Part shown: positions 1-10,634 of the stretch, piece after piece
Position numbering within the stretch: position 1 is the stretch's first letter
Layout: each line of letters opens with the position of its first letter
NCBI GenBank assembly: GCA_910890315.1
Contig: CAJVGD010000011.1
Location: 372,001 to 436,000 of the forward strand
Length of the DNA: 64,000 bases
Source of the DNA: Serendipita indica DSM 11827
Lineage: Eukaryota > Basidiomycota > Agaricomycetes > Sebacinales > Serendipitaceae
Reading direction: 5' to 3'
Made by a program: the position numbers and the translations under genes
Notes under the pieces: model-generated
Seen by the model: the letters and a program-made list of their open reading frames with translations, nothing else
Told to the model about the DNA's origin: nothing
Databases searched by the model: none

Positions 1-3000
1 CTGCAGAGCTCGCTTCTCTTGCTAGCGACGGCCAGTCTGTCGTAAGGTCGACCTCTGGATCTGGCATCGGTGCCGCCCCCCAGGCGGGCTCAACCAGCGA
101 CCCTCATGGCAGTCACCTCAATCTCTCACGCATCACTCAGAGCATCAAGTCGGGCACTACCGTATCGCCTAGTGAAGGCGAAGAAAATGAAGATCGTTTG
201 ACAGCGCCGGCTGGAAGAGAAATACTCAGTGCGAAGCATCGGGTAAGTTGTTCCCACATGGTAGCCAATTAGACATCAAGGGCTCACGACCGTTTCAGAA
301 GATATATAGTGGTATGTATTATGCATTGTTTAGCCGTAAAGTGGTCTCATTCCGAGTTATGTCCATGGTGTCTAGGTCGAGGAGGAGCTGGTGAGTAAAG
401 CACTTGGATTCGTATGGTTGATTACTCATGACTGGTCAGGAAACAAGCACACACTTGTAGCGGATGACAAAGTGTACGAGGGCGTGCTTCTCCATGAGCA
501 AGGGATACTCCAAGCGTACAATGCAGAGCGTAAAGCTAAAGAGGGCACTTCTACGGGACGCGGCGGCTATGCAAATATCAAACGCAAGAAGAAGTCGCCG
601 TATAGCGATTCATCCTCCATCCGCTCCGGCGCTTCCTCACGTTCTTGGGGCTCAAGCTCCTTCTCACGCAGAGCTCAACAGAGCTCGACTAGCGTGACCA
701 GGTCAAACACGAGCCTTTCGCAGGAGCCCATACCGAGTCTGCAGACGATTCCCGCCAACGACTTCGGGACCTCGGTCGTCCAGACAATGATGGACAAGGG
801 CATCTTTGACCGCGTCATCGAGGAAGAAGAGTCGGAGGCTGCCGTTGCTTCTTCGGTTGTCGAAAGCCTGAGGGGAGAGTCTGTCGCTACTGGAAGCGAG
901 CTACACCATCCTACCATCCACGTCACCATTACACCTTCAACTTCGAGTGTCGGCGATCAGCAGCAACAAAGTCCGGCACCCTCTCCATCTCCCTCTCTCC
1001 AGCACGTGCGAAGCCCTGCATCCAAGCCCATATCCCCCAACGCAATCTCTTCTGGAAGCTGGATTGCCAACAATCTGCAAGAGCCACAGCAACAAGGTCG
1101 CTTGTCCAAGTCCCCCACACCAAAGCATCCCATCTCTTCTGGAACTTCGAGGGGCAATGTTGCCCGTCCAACTAGTCCTACCGCTCAGACCTCACTTGCG
1201 GGGCGTATCAAGTCGGGTTTGCAGTTCACCTTGCGTAGGACAACCTCTTCAGAAGGCTCCCATGATCGAGAAGCCATGGCTAGTCCTCTCTCGTCCCCAG
1301 TCGTCAACATCACCAGTTCACCGAGTACCACACCCACCGCTAACTCGTACATGAGGACGAATGCACACAATAGTTTCAGCCCCGACCCTTCCTCACCCCT
1401 GTCGCCACAGCAGCAGGGCCACTCACAATCGACGCGGCCTCGCGCATCGTCGAATCAAGCCAACCGCAATGCTAGTGTATATTCGCCAGAAGGACTCACT
1501 GGTGACGGCTCTGTTGGTTTGTACACCGGACATAGTCAGGAACCCTCTAATCTGCCTTATTTGGGGCAGTCGTCGGCACCTCGTCCCTCTGGAAGCAAGA
1601 TGCCAGTTGCTGAAGGTCGTCAGAGCCCGTCTGCAGGCAAGACGCTCAACGTTGCTCCAACTCCAGATGCCCTTGACCCACGGCATGCTCGGCACATGTC
1701 CAGCTCGTCCACGTCGGGCAGTGACTTGGATCTCTCTGGATATAACTTTCCGGATGCTCCTGGACATTCACCTGTCGTCCGACCAAGAGACACTGAGCCA
1801 ATACACACCGTTATTCGAGGGGGAAATGGAGAGCTCATGACGCGAAGACCGTCGGAGCCAATGTCGAGGACCATTTCCCAAACGCCACCTCCTTCTCATC
1901 CTCTTCCACCAACGCCTGTCGAGGCTCTTCCTTCTGCCCCGACACAGCCGTTGAGAGCGGGCCGTGCCCCTGTCCAACCTGGCGCATACCAGGCAGCCCT
2001 TCGCTCCATAATAGACGATGTTCCAGACGGGCCGCCTCCTTTGTATCAACCCCCTGCTTCCTCAAGACGATACCACAACGATACATCTACGGCTGCCGAG
2101 TCAGAGTATCCAGATTCTCCCGTTCCCGCGGGCTATCACTCTCCTTATCGCGTATCCTCTCCATATAGATCGCCTTCAAAAACTCAACAATACGATACAC
2201 ACCCTAATCAACATGGCAACGCCTCATCGCGGCCAAGGGCTACCGGACCGGCTTCTCCCCTCGCAGAGTACATTTCTTCGGCGGATGGCAATAACAGTGG
2301 ACCATCAAGCCCGGTAGAGCGATACTCTGAGAAGTCGTATTATGGAACATCGCGTTCCAATACGAATAGGCGCCCAAGTGACCCTTATCAACGGATTTTG
2401 GCAGCGGCGGCAATGCCAGTCCCCCCTGGGGGTCATAGTCCCAACGGCAGTCCATCGCCTTCTCGTCGCGGATCTTCGTCAAATCAAGGCCAAACCTTGT
2501 CTCCTCTCAGTGCGACCAGCCCCGGAAGCCCGTATGGAAGCGGTGGGCTCGAGGACGATGATCCACTTTCCCGGCCGACCTCGCAGACATTTAGTACATA
2601 TACCCGAGGCACGAGACACTCGACGTGGGATGCGTCTCAAGTGACTGCAACCGCTGTCGATCACCATGAGGACGACTTTCCGAATGCAGAAGATGCTGGG
2701 ACGTATTATACGTCTATGCTAGCCGACCTTGACCCGTATAATCCAGACCTTGCGGGTGCACGGGATCGGAAACGAGTCCTTTCGAGTGCCAAGGAAAAGG
2801 AGTCATCCGCATGGAGGCAACCAGACTATCCACCGAGTCCACCGCTGCCGCAGATACCAAAACATTTACTCGGCAGGTCCCACCAACAGCAATCACGCCT
2901 CCAGCAGTCGCTCTATCCGCCACAAACACAGCATGCTCCTGCCAATCGTTCGCCGAGTCGTCAACTGCCGATCCCACCTGTTGGACCACCTCCTGCTGCC

Positions 3001-3147
3001 CCGCGTGTGTTCCCGAATGGAATGGGATGGGACGAGCTGAATCGACCTCCACCGCGCAAGCTGTCCAAGATGGAAAAGGCGTTGCTGCGTAGAGTCGAGT
3101 TTGGAGCGGTCGCGGCCGCAGATATTGCGTCTATCCCCTTGGCATGA
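1..3147 (+). CDS. DUF3602/Par32-like disordered protein, 3' part
   Basis: The 5' end lies outside the window. I read four exons: 1-242, 299-311, 376-390 and 440-3147, with phases that join cleanly. The junction of the two tiny exons and the last exon encodes KIYSGRGGAGNKHTL, and TGRGGYANIKRKKKS follows about 45 residues later. GRGGAGN is the hallmark of the fungal DUF3602 family, which includes yeast Par32, a phosphoprotein linked to TORC1 and ammonium-transporter control. The remaining roughly 850 residues are Ser/Pro/Gln-rich and probably disordered, with no membrane segment. The family call is fairly firm; a role in nitrogen signalling is inference from yeast only. A methionine that could be read at 391 lies in an intron and is not the start. 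Confidence 0.8.
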
Positions 3148-3817
3148 AGAACCATTATAGATTGTCGTGCAACCCAATTTCGTAACTTGCTTATCTCACT
3201 CCTTTGTATGCAATTGTAGAAGGTGTAAAAAGGTACCTGTGTTGGATCTATAATGCGTTGCCTATTACTAGTGGACGGGTAACCAGCATCGGCTCGCGTA
3301 CCAATCCATCAACCGGACTCCTCGGATACGCATTGCGCTTGCGAATATCGCCAATAATTCCCGTACGACTCTAGAAACATGCTGTAAATTGCAGACGAGT
3401 AGTGAGATCCTCCGTGTCTACTGCCTCCGTCAAACGGCAACCACAAGGACGGGGGAGCGGACAGATCGGTGGTCGTTGTTTTGTTGACCTCTCGGTTTCC
3501 ACCCACACCTTCGTACGTTTCCGTCACACCTTGGACTCGTTCTCTCCCGCTGATTTCTTCCAGTTTTCTTATTTTCTTTGTCCTTGGGACGCTTGCGTTC
3601 ATTTCTCCAATCCAAGAACCGTCTCGACAAGAAAGCAGGGCTCACAAACTCGTTCAAGAGCACAGAGCGTAGATCGCTGTGCCCCTCCTTTCGTTCTCGG
3701 ATCCCTTTTACCCACCCTCCCTAATTTTCTGCTCGATTTCCTCGACGTATCGACCTTGAAGCTAGGGATACGCCTCTAATCACGCCTTTTTTCCCCGTTC
3801 CAATCAACAACTACACC
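3148..3817. other. Intergenic: 3' UTR and promoter/5' leader
   Basis: No convincing gene. The first part is probably the 3' UTR of the DUF3602 gene. From about 3530 to 3810 the plus strand is rich in C/T tracts, as is common in fungal promoters and leaders just ahead of a strong start codon. Confidence 0.5.
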
Positions 3818-5120
3818 ATGTTTTCGAAAGTATCGCTCGTCACCGCGCTCATTGCTGGCGTTGGATACGCCTCCGCGTCTGCTCAGCAAGCCGCAGTGGC
3901 CAACGCCCAACCGCAACCTACACAGCCCCCATCAATGGCGGATGCTCCATATCTTTCGTCGATGCCCTACGATTGGATGTCTACCCAGGGCTATTCCTCT
4001 GTTGGTTGTGGTTACGGCTACTCCAGAGGGGCAGACAACCGCTGTCAACGCGAGAACTGGGTGCGTCCCTCTTTTCTCAAAAGGAAATCGCCGTGTTTGG
4101 CTTAATGGCTAACACCTTGTTTTGTAGTATTCATTTTCGGGATGCTACCAGACAACAACCATCATCCGGTATGTCGGCTATCCTTTCCCCCCCAGCCCAC
4201 AACACACACGACTGACTTTACACTAGTGAGCAATGTGGTCCACCAAAGACGGTCACAAAGACTCTCAGCCGCACCCATACAATGACAGAGCAGCCCGCGC
4301 CAACGACAGTTCGTGTCACCAAGACGAAGACCATGACAGAAACAAAGATGGTGGATATGACAAAGGTTTGACCAAGACCAAGGAGCTCTTGAGCACCCAA
4401 GTACTGCTTTCGACTCAAATCCACGATCGCATCACGACCATTGAAAAGACCAAGACGGCGACGGCGCTACTGACCGACTTCCGCACCGAGGTTGTTCATG
4501 CTACGACACACTTGACAGAAGTAGCCACCGCCACGCGTGACGTCTTTTCGACCGTCACAGAGGTTTATACCACGGTCGTACCAACGACATATACCTCTGT
4601 CTGGCTCGCAACGGAGACGGAAGATCGCACTCGGGTCGTCACAAAGACCAAGAGCGCGATTGTGACCGAAAATCGAGTCGTGACATCCACCCGCACAAAC
4701 TTTTTAACAAAGACACTCGATTTGACTGTCACTTACTTCCAAACGCTGCCTACGACCATTGTCGAGCACTTTTTGAGCACGAAGACTATCGACCGCACAA
4801 ATGTGCAAACAGTCACCGCTGTACGCACGTTTAGCACCGACGTGACCTTGACCCGGACACGTACAGAGGAACAAACGTCAGTTCTCATACATTGCCATTC
4901 CATGGCTTTGGCTAACATGACATTACAGCGCTACCGTCACTCAGGAACGCCTGGTCGATAATACTCAGCTGAGCGATTGTTTGAACACGGTATGTAGACT
5001 TGCGAGGCATAAATACGTTTACTGACTCTGTTCTAGTGCAAGGGCAAGTGGAATATGCTGGCACCAGCACACAGTCAACAGACGACCGCCCATGCGCAGC
5101 CGACGTACAGGAGTTACTAA
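3818..5120 (+). CDS. Secreted Thr-rich protein
   Basis: Five exons: 3818-4060, 4128-4168, 4227-4876, 4929-4989 and 5037-5120. The product starts with a clear signal peptide (MFSKVSLVTALIAGVGYASA, cleavage near SAQ). An Ala/Gln/Pro stretch and a Cys-containing segment (CGYGYSR, NRCQRENWYSFSGCYQ) follow, then a long Thr/Val-rich stalk built from TVT, TKT and TTT units, and a short tail with C..CKGKW. The stalk suggests an O-mannosylated wall or extracellular protein; I do not recognise a named family. The frame breaks around 4362-4370 next to a TTT run, where one extra T would join MTKVLTKTKELLST without loss of Thr-rich character. That looks like a base-calling error, but a real frameshift cannot be excluded. 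Confidence 0.7.
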
Positions 5121-5795
5121 ACAGGATAACCAATCCTGGTTCCATTCTTGACGAAACGGCTTCTACGACGCGCTCACGGTCCGTACTCGATAGAAAATCG
5201 CTCCCCCAACTCGTGCACAGCATACCTCGACCTTGCACAGTAGCATAGCAGTCTTTTTACTCCGTCAGTCGCCCGCTGCGTTTTTTGTCTGTGTTTTTCC
5301 TCCCTCTGCAGTCGAGCATCCGCTCCTTTTTTCTCGGCCCGCGTTTGGTTCTTTCGATTCGTGCACTTGTTGATTTGGACACTGTTTTTCTTTTATACTT
5401 GTGGATCTGATGTTCTACGAGAATCTTTTTAGAGGCGTTTGTTGTAGCTAGATTGCTCCCATCTCCTCTTTGCAATTTGATTGGCATCTTTGACTACAAA
5501 AGGGATCTTACTCTGCCGTCGGTGGCGCCGGCAAACTTGAGCGGCCCCTCTTCTTGCCCGACCCTTTTGACATTTTCTAAATATTCTTTGGATGGACATG
5601 CCCAAATGGAGCACAGGCCACGAGGTTTTGTGCTTGTGGAAGTTGACCCGATTTGCAATCCGTCAACGGGTCGTTGAGGGTTGAGCGAATCGCATCTGCC
5701 ATCTTGTTGTTTGGCCCCGTTGCAACTTGGACTCTTTCCTCTTTGCTCTCGTCAACCAAACTCGTCTCCAGTGTTGGCGGTGCGCAAGAGCTATC
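5121..5795. other. Intergenic, T-rich
   Basis: No supported gene. The stretch from about 5240 to 5480 is rich in poly-T and C/T tracts, consistent with a 3' UTR followed by the promoter of the peroxygenase gene. Confidence 0.45.
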
Positions 5796-7021
5796 ATGAT
5801 TGAGTCGCTCGTCACGGCGTTTCGCATTGCGCTCGGCCTCACCCTGGTCATGCTCGCAAAGACAATCCAATTTTTCAAGGGACAGTATTGGGGGTTGTAC
5901 GCCCAGGTGTGGGATGTGCAAGTGCATATCATGAACACCCTTTCGCCTGAGCGCGATCCACGACGGGTTATCCCTACCGGGAAGCCTGGTGCAGGTGGAG
6001 ACTGGGATAAGTATGTTTACATGCCCCGTCGAGTCCGACTCGAGGTCCCCATGCCCGGCTCTCAATACCCTGTGCAACCACGGTCGGTGGCCCCACCCTG
6101 ATTGGGGAAGTGAACGAATGTTGATATGGATCGTTAGGAATCCTGCCCCGGAATGGAAGGAATCTCAAGTTTACAGAACTTCAACCTATTCTTGCAGATG
6201 CCTATAATCTGTCGCCAAGCTTAACCTTTGGGTTGTTGAATATCATCGCCAAGATGTTCGAGAAAGATGTGAATAGGACTTTCCTTTCATTTACTGACCT
6301 GACCTGATCTTCGCAGTATTTCCACGACTCTGTCGACTTGGAGCTCTTTGGTACTCACAATGTCATTGAACACGATGCATCCTTTGCTCGTAAGTGGTCC
6401 CATCTTATGTAGAATCTGAAGTCATATTGTTTAGGACATGATAACTACATTCAACCTGACCAGAGTGTTCCCTCGGTAGATCTGATCAAGGCATTCCTCT
6501 CATCTGCAACTGGTGCCGCTGTCGTTGGTCATCAGCGTGTCAGGGTGTGTGGAACCCGTTGGAATTGCGATTGGTTCTAACCTATCTAGATCATTACGCC
6601 CGCGGACATTTCCGCTTTTCTTCGCCAACGCCAGGTCGAATGCCAAAAATTGAATCCTCAGTACAGCCTCAAATTTGTTCACAAAGCATTCTCTTCCAAC
6701 AATAGCGCCATCATGTACGACACGTTTGGTGGAAGAGTCGATGACCTCAGGACCTGGCTCACCGAGGAGCGTTTCCCTCAAGGATGGCAACCGCGTTATA
6801 CAAAGCGGTGAGTTCATTCCGTGTCTACAGAGCTATTTATTGACGTTTGGTCCAGCTACGGTTATACGATGATGGCGTTAAACCTGCGGAGCATCCAGGT
6901 GGGATAGTTTCTTACAAGTTGATCAATGCTCACTGTGCAACAGATTGCCCTCTGGGCTCAGCCACCACCATTTGTGGTGCCTCCTCGTCGACCCGTTTCC
7001 AATGGTCTCTACTCGACGTAA
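5796..7021 (+). CDS. Heme-thiolate peroxidase / unspecific peroxygenase-like
   Basis: Peroxidase family 2 enzymes (chloroperoxidase, UPO) use H2O2 and a Cys-ligated heme to oxygenate or halogenate organic substrates. Spliced exons give RSPCPALNTLCNHG, whose PCP cysteine is the heme ligand, then ILPRNGRNL, then IEHDASFARHD, matching the family EHD motif, then LTEERFPQGW, whose Glu is the likely acid-base residue, and a tail ending IALWAQPPPFVVPPRRP. Exon 1 is 5796-6082 and exon 2 begins at 6138. The N terminus has a hydrophobic segment (about residues 8-24) that could be a signal anchor. The frame breaks at the C4 run 6024-6027; with one C fewer the reading is KYVYMPVESDSRSPCPALN. A real pseudogene is possible, but all downstream catalytic motifs are intact. 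Confidence 0.85.
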
Positions 7022-7590
7022 CTTGTCCTTCTTGAATTCGCGCTGATGCGTATGTCTCCTGTGAAACAATAGAGAATTTGAACATGAAGCAAGCAATCAG
7101 AGGTGTCTTCGGTGTACTCGGGATTCGCTATGTCACTTGTGGACGATGAAGATGATGAACCATCCATCGATGCTGCGCATTTCCGAGGTGGATATGCCGC
7201 TCGGAATATACGGAGAGGTCGTAAGCGCTCCGTCGGAGGTGGCACTCTGGTCGTGTGCTGTTCTGTGAATCCATCTGATGATCCTGGCGCATCCCGACTA
7301 TGGATGTGCCTTATTTACGCAGCAAAATAATGGTGACAAAGATATCTACGAGTACTGCGGCCCCGCCTGTGGTTAGGAATCTGGACGGGAGGCTAAATCG
7401 CTGCCGTCATGCTCAATGCCATGAGACACGTGGACGCTACGAGTGGCTAGAAGTGTCTCCTTGAGTGGGATGGTACGAGTTCGCTTGTGATTACCCATCT
7501 TGGACTGCTCTACCACTCGACGGCGCGCTATATATACACGACCGTCAGCACGAGCACCTGTTTCCTCGCCACACCCTCGAAAAGACAGTT
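7022..7590. other. Intergenic
   Basis: No supported coding exon. Probably the peroxygenase 3' UTR and the promoter of the first PAP2 gene. A TATATATA run lies near 7530, about 60 nt upstream of the PAP2 start. Confidence 0.4.
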
Positions 7591-8734
7591 ATGAGCGCAC
7601 CTCCAGCTCCTTCGAGCGATTCACAAGTTTACAAGCGGAATGTTCGTGTTCGCAGGTGGAAGCTCCTAGCGAGCTATTTCGGCGATTGGTAGGCTTAACT
7701 ACTGGAATTTTTAAACCCAGACTCTCATATCTTTCTACTAGGTTTCTGACGGTAGCTCTGGCGTCCGTGCTTTTCCATCACCTCCTGAGCGTGCTAATGT
7801 TTCGTTCAGAGCATTATTTTTGGCGCTTGAGAATGTACATGGATTCAGAAGGCGATTCTCTCTTCAAGACGAGAGTATCCAGTATCCGTGCGTATACAGC
7901 CAGCCCTCTTGTCAGCACCGATTTATAAATACCCCAGGTTCACCGTCAAGGAACGCGTGCCCAATTGGCTTCTCGGAGTCATCTGTTTGGGTATCCCAGG
8001 TGTCCTTATGCCCATTGTCAATCTATTGACTGTGCGAATGCTCTGGGATTTGCACAATTCATGGCTTGGTCTTGTCCTCAGCCTCGCCATTTCTGGAAGC
8101 ATCACCCAGATCTTTAAGATTACTGCCGGCCGTCCTCGTCCTGATCTTATTGCGCGTTGCGCGCCTGTTCAAGGTGCTCAGAATCCGCCCGTCTATGGAT
8201 TGGTGGACGATAGCATTTGTACGCAGACGGAATACGCCATTATGATCGATGGATGGCGTAGCTTCTCCAGTGGCCACTCTTGCCGTACGTGCATTTCGTA
8301 GCGCTCACCAGCGACCTCTAACCCGTTGGGTGTCAGTGAGCTTTGCAGGTCTCGGCTTCCTCTCTTTATATTTGGCTGGCAAGCTGCATCTATTCGACAG
8401 CCGCGGTCAAACATCCAAAGCATGGATCTCCATTTTCCCACTCTTCGGCGCTGCTCTCGTGGCTACTACCCGCACCATGGACTACCGCCACCATTGGCAG
8501 GATGTCCTCGTCGGCGCGGTGATCGGAATCACGACGGCCTATTTTGCCTATCGCCAATACTATCCCACTCTCGAGAGCCCTCTTTCACATCGTCCTTTTT
8601 CTCCTCGCTATGCGCCTATCCAGGCTCAGGGGTCCAAAGATGCGAATGGTGACAAGAGTGGGAACCAAGATGTAGAATTAGGTCCTGTACAGGAGCAAGG
8701 TGCAACGGGAGTCGAGGGCACTGTCCCTCGCTAG
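7591..8734 (+). CDS. PAP2-family lipid phosphate phosphatase (copy 1)
   Basis: Type-2 phosphatidic acid/diacylglycerol-pyrophosphate phosphatase, an integral membrane enzyme that dephosphorylates lipid phosphates. The spliced protein shows WKLLASYFGDWFLTVALA, then ENVHGFRRRFSLQDESIQYP, then the three catalytic motifs: KITAGRPRPD (C1, KxxxxxxRP), SFSSGHSC (C2, SGH) and RTMDYRHHWQD (C3, RxxxxxHxxxD). About six hydrophobic helices surround them, and the C-terminal tail is hydrophilic. Five exons are joined by short introns; the donor of the second intron is an unusual GTCCGT. The yeast counterpart would be DPP1/LPP1. It is followed 323 bp later by a paralogue in the same orientation, so the two are a tandem duplication. 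Confidence 0.9.
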
Positions 8735-9057
8735 GACCTCTTCCATTGCTTCCCTTCCTTTTCCCCCTTTATCCCTGTCTGGTGTGTTGCCCGCGCTCAT
8801 GAAAGTCATTCTAGTTTATTCTCGTTGTTCTCCAAACTTTGCTGCCTGTTCTTGCAATTCCATAGGTAGCAATCCCAGTGGTTTACGCTTAACTACCGCC
8901 TTTTGAGCAGTGGTCACTTGGGAAGCGCACAACGTCGGATTTAAGAATCTGTCGATATAAGTGGTTACTGACGCTACACAGACCCTTGTGCATTTCGTTT
9001 GTGGTGAGCGGAATTAGGCGGAGGTGGAGCTCGAGTCTAACTACCTTGGCTCTCCTC
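8735..9057. other. Spacer between PAP2 paralogues
   Basis: This 323 bp stretch has no open frame of note. It must hold the terminator of copy 1 and the promoter of copy 2. Confidence 0.5.
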
Positions 9058-10387
9058 ATGTCACCCGCTGGGCCTTCAACGCCATCTCAAATCCTGCGAC
9101 GTAGAGTAAGGGTGAGGAAATGGAAGCTATTTGCGAGCTACACTGGCGACTGGTGAGCACCGAGGCTGAACCACCTCGAAATGACGCTCACGCGACCTGC
9201 TATTCCCAGGCTGTTGACTCTCGCTCTTGGGTAAGTGCAAGTAAAATTTGTTTAGTTCATCTTTGTAACCGTTTGGAACGCTCTAGGGCATTGTTTTTTG
9301 CGCTCAATGAGGTTGAGGGCTTTCGAAGGCGCTTTTCGCTCCACGATGAGAGCATACAGTACCCGTACGTCCTGGACCGCTCTACCTTGGTGACAACTGA
9401 GTATTATGCAGATATACCTTACACGAACGAGTTCCCGATTGGCTTTTGGGAATTGTCTGCCTCGTAGTACCTGCCGTTACGATGCCCCTCGTGAACCTAA
9501 TCTCTGTGCGGACTTTATGGGATCTTCACAACTCGGAACTCGGATGTAAGTTTCATCTGGAGGAAAGTTTCGTACAACTCATGCGTTTATAGTAATTCTC
9601 TCGCTAGCCCTTGCTGGCTCCATTACGAACATTCTCAAGATTACGGCCGGACGGCCCCGCCCTGATCTCATTGCACGTTGCCAACCTGCTTCGGGATCAG
9701 AAAACCCTGCAGTGTTTGGATTGGTCGACTGGCACATTTGTACCCAGACGAGTCAGTCCATCATGAGGGATGGGTGGCGAAGCTTTTCCAGTGGGCACTC
9801 GAGCCGTACGTCGTGTCTAATCGCCAGAGGCACCGCTCACAATTTGCTCTTTAGTCAGTTTTGCAGGACTTGGATATCTCACTTTTTACCTGATGGGCAA
9901 ACTCCATTTATTCGACGAGCGCGGCCATACGTCCAAATCATGGATCTCTGTCTTTCCTCTCTTTGGCGCGACCGTCGTTGCAATAACCAGAACAATGGAT
10001 TACAGGCACCACTGGCAAGACGTGTTCGTGGGCATGTTGATTGGTCTCGCGACGGCCTACTTTTCCTACCGACAATACTATCCCTCCTTGGAACATCCGC
10101 TTTCACACCGTCCCTTTGCGCCTCGATACGCGCCTATCACCGATGCAGCAGAGAGCGAGCATCCGACGGACAGTTCAAGTACCGTTCCCCCGGGTGACAA
10201 TGGTAAAGGAAAGGGACCAGATGAAGAACAAGGCGTTGTTACTTCTGCACGCGTCGCAGACGAGGGGGAGATTGACCACGAAGCCGAGGGGACGGTCCCC
10301 CGCGGGCGGCCACCCAATCTGGAGCGAGTATGGAGCGAGAAGAGCCGTATTTCGACACGAAGAAGTGTGACACGAACGGAAGTGTAA
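9058..10387 (+). CDS. PAP2-family lipid phosphate phosphatase (copy 2)
   Basis: Paralogue of the preceding gene. I chose the ATG at 9058 because it gives MSPAGPSTPSQILRRRVRV in frame with WKLFASYTGDW, matching the basic N terminus of copy 1. Catalytic motifs are complete: KITAGRPRPD, SFSSGHSS and RTMDYRHHWQD. It has one intron more than copy 1, splitting NSELGLILSLA (donor near 9548). The C-terminal tail is longer (about 90 residues after the last helix), charged, and unlike that of copy 1, so regulation or localisation may differ. Conservation is strongest in the membrane core, as expected for two active enzymes that kept function and diverged in their tails. Confidence 0.9.
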
Positions 10388-10634
10388 ATGTTTCGCTGGT
10401 TGCATCGCGGGCGGACGCTGCTAGAGGGATCGCCCGCTTTGTTTCATGTGTGTGGAACGGATAGACTAGCACCGAATAATTTGTAACAAACGTGTGTAAT
10501 AGCCAATTGTTGCAGCATTCCATCGTGCCATGGGTGGGCGGAGGGTTTGCGGGATATAATCACTCAAAAGTGGCGTCTCCAACTTGACCACCACCATAAC
10601 CTGGCCTGCCTTTGACGCTGCCCGTCCATTAGCC

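Noticed and set aside
1361-1840. 159-codon alternative frame in the DUF3602 gene
   Set aside because: Overlaps the long real exon and shows no family motif.
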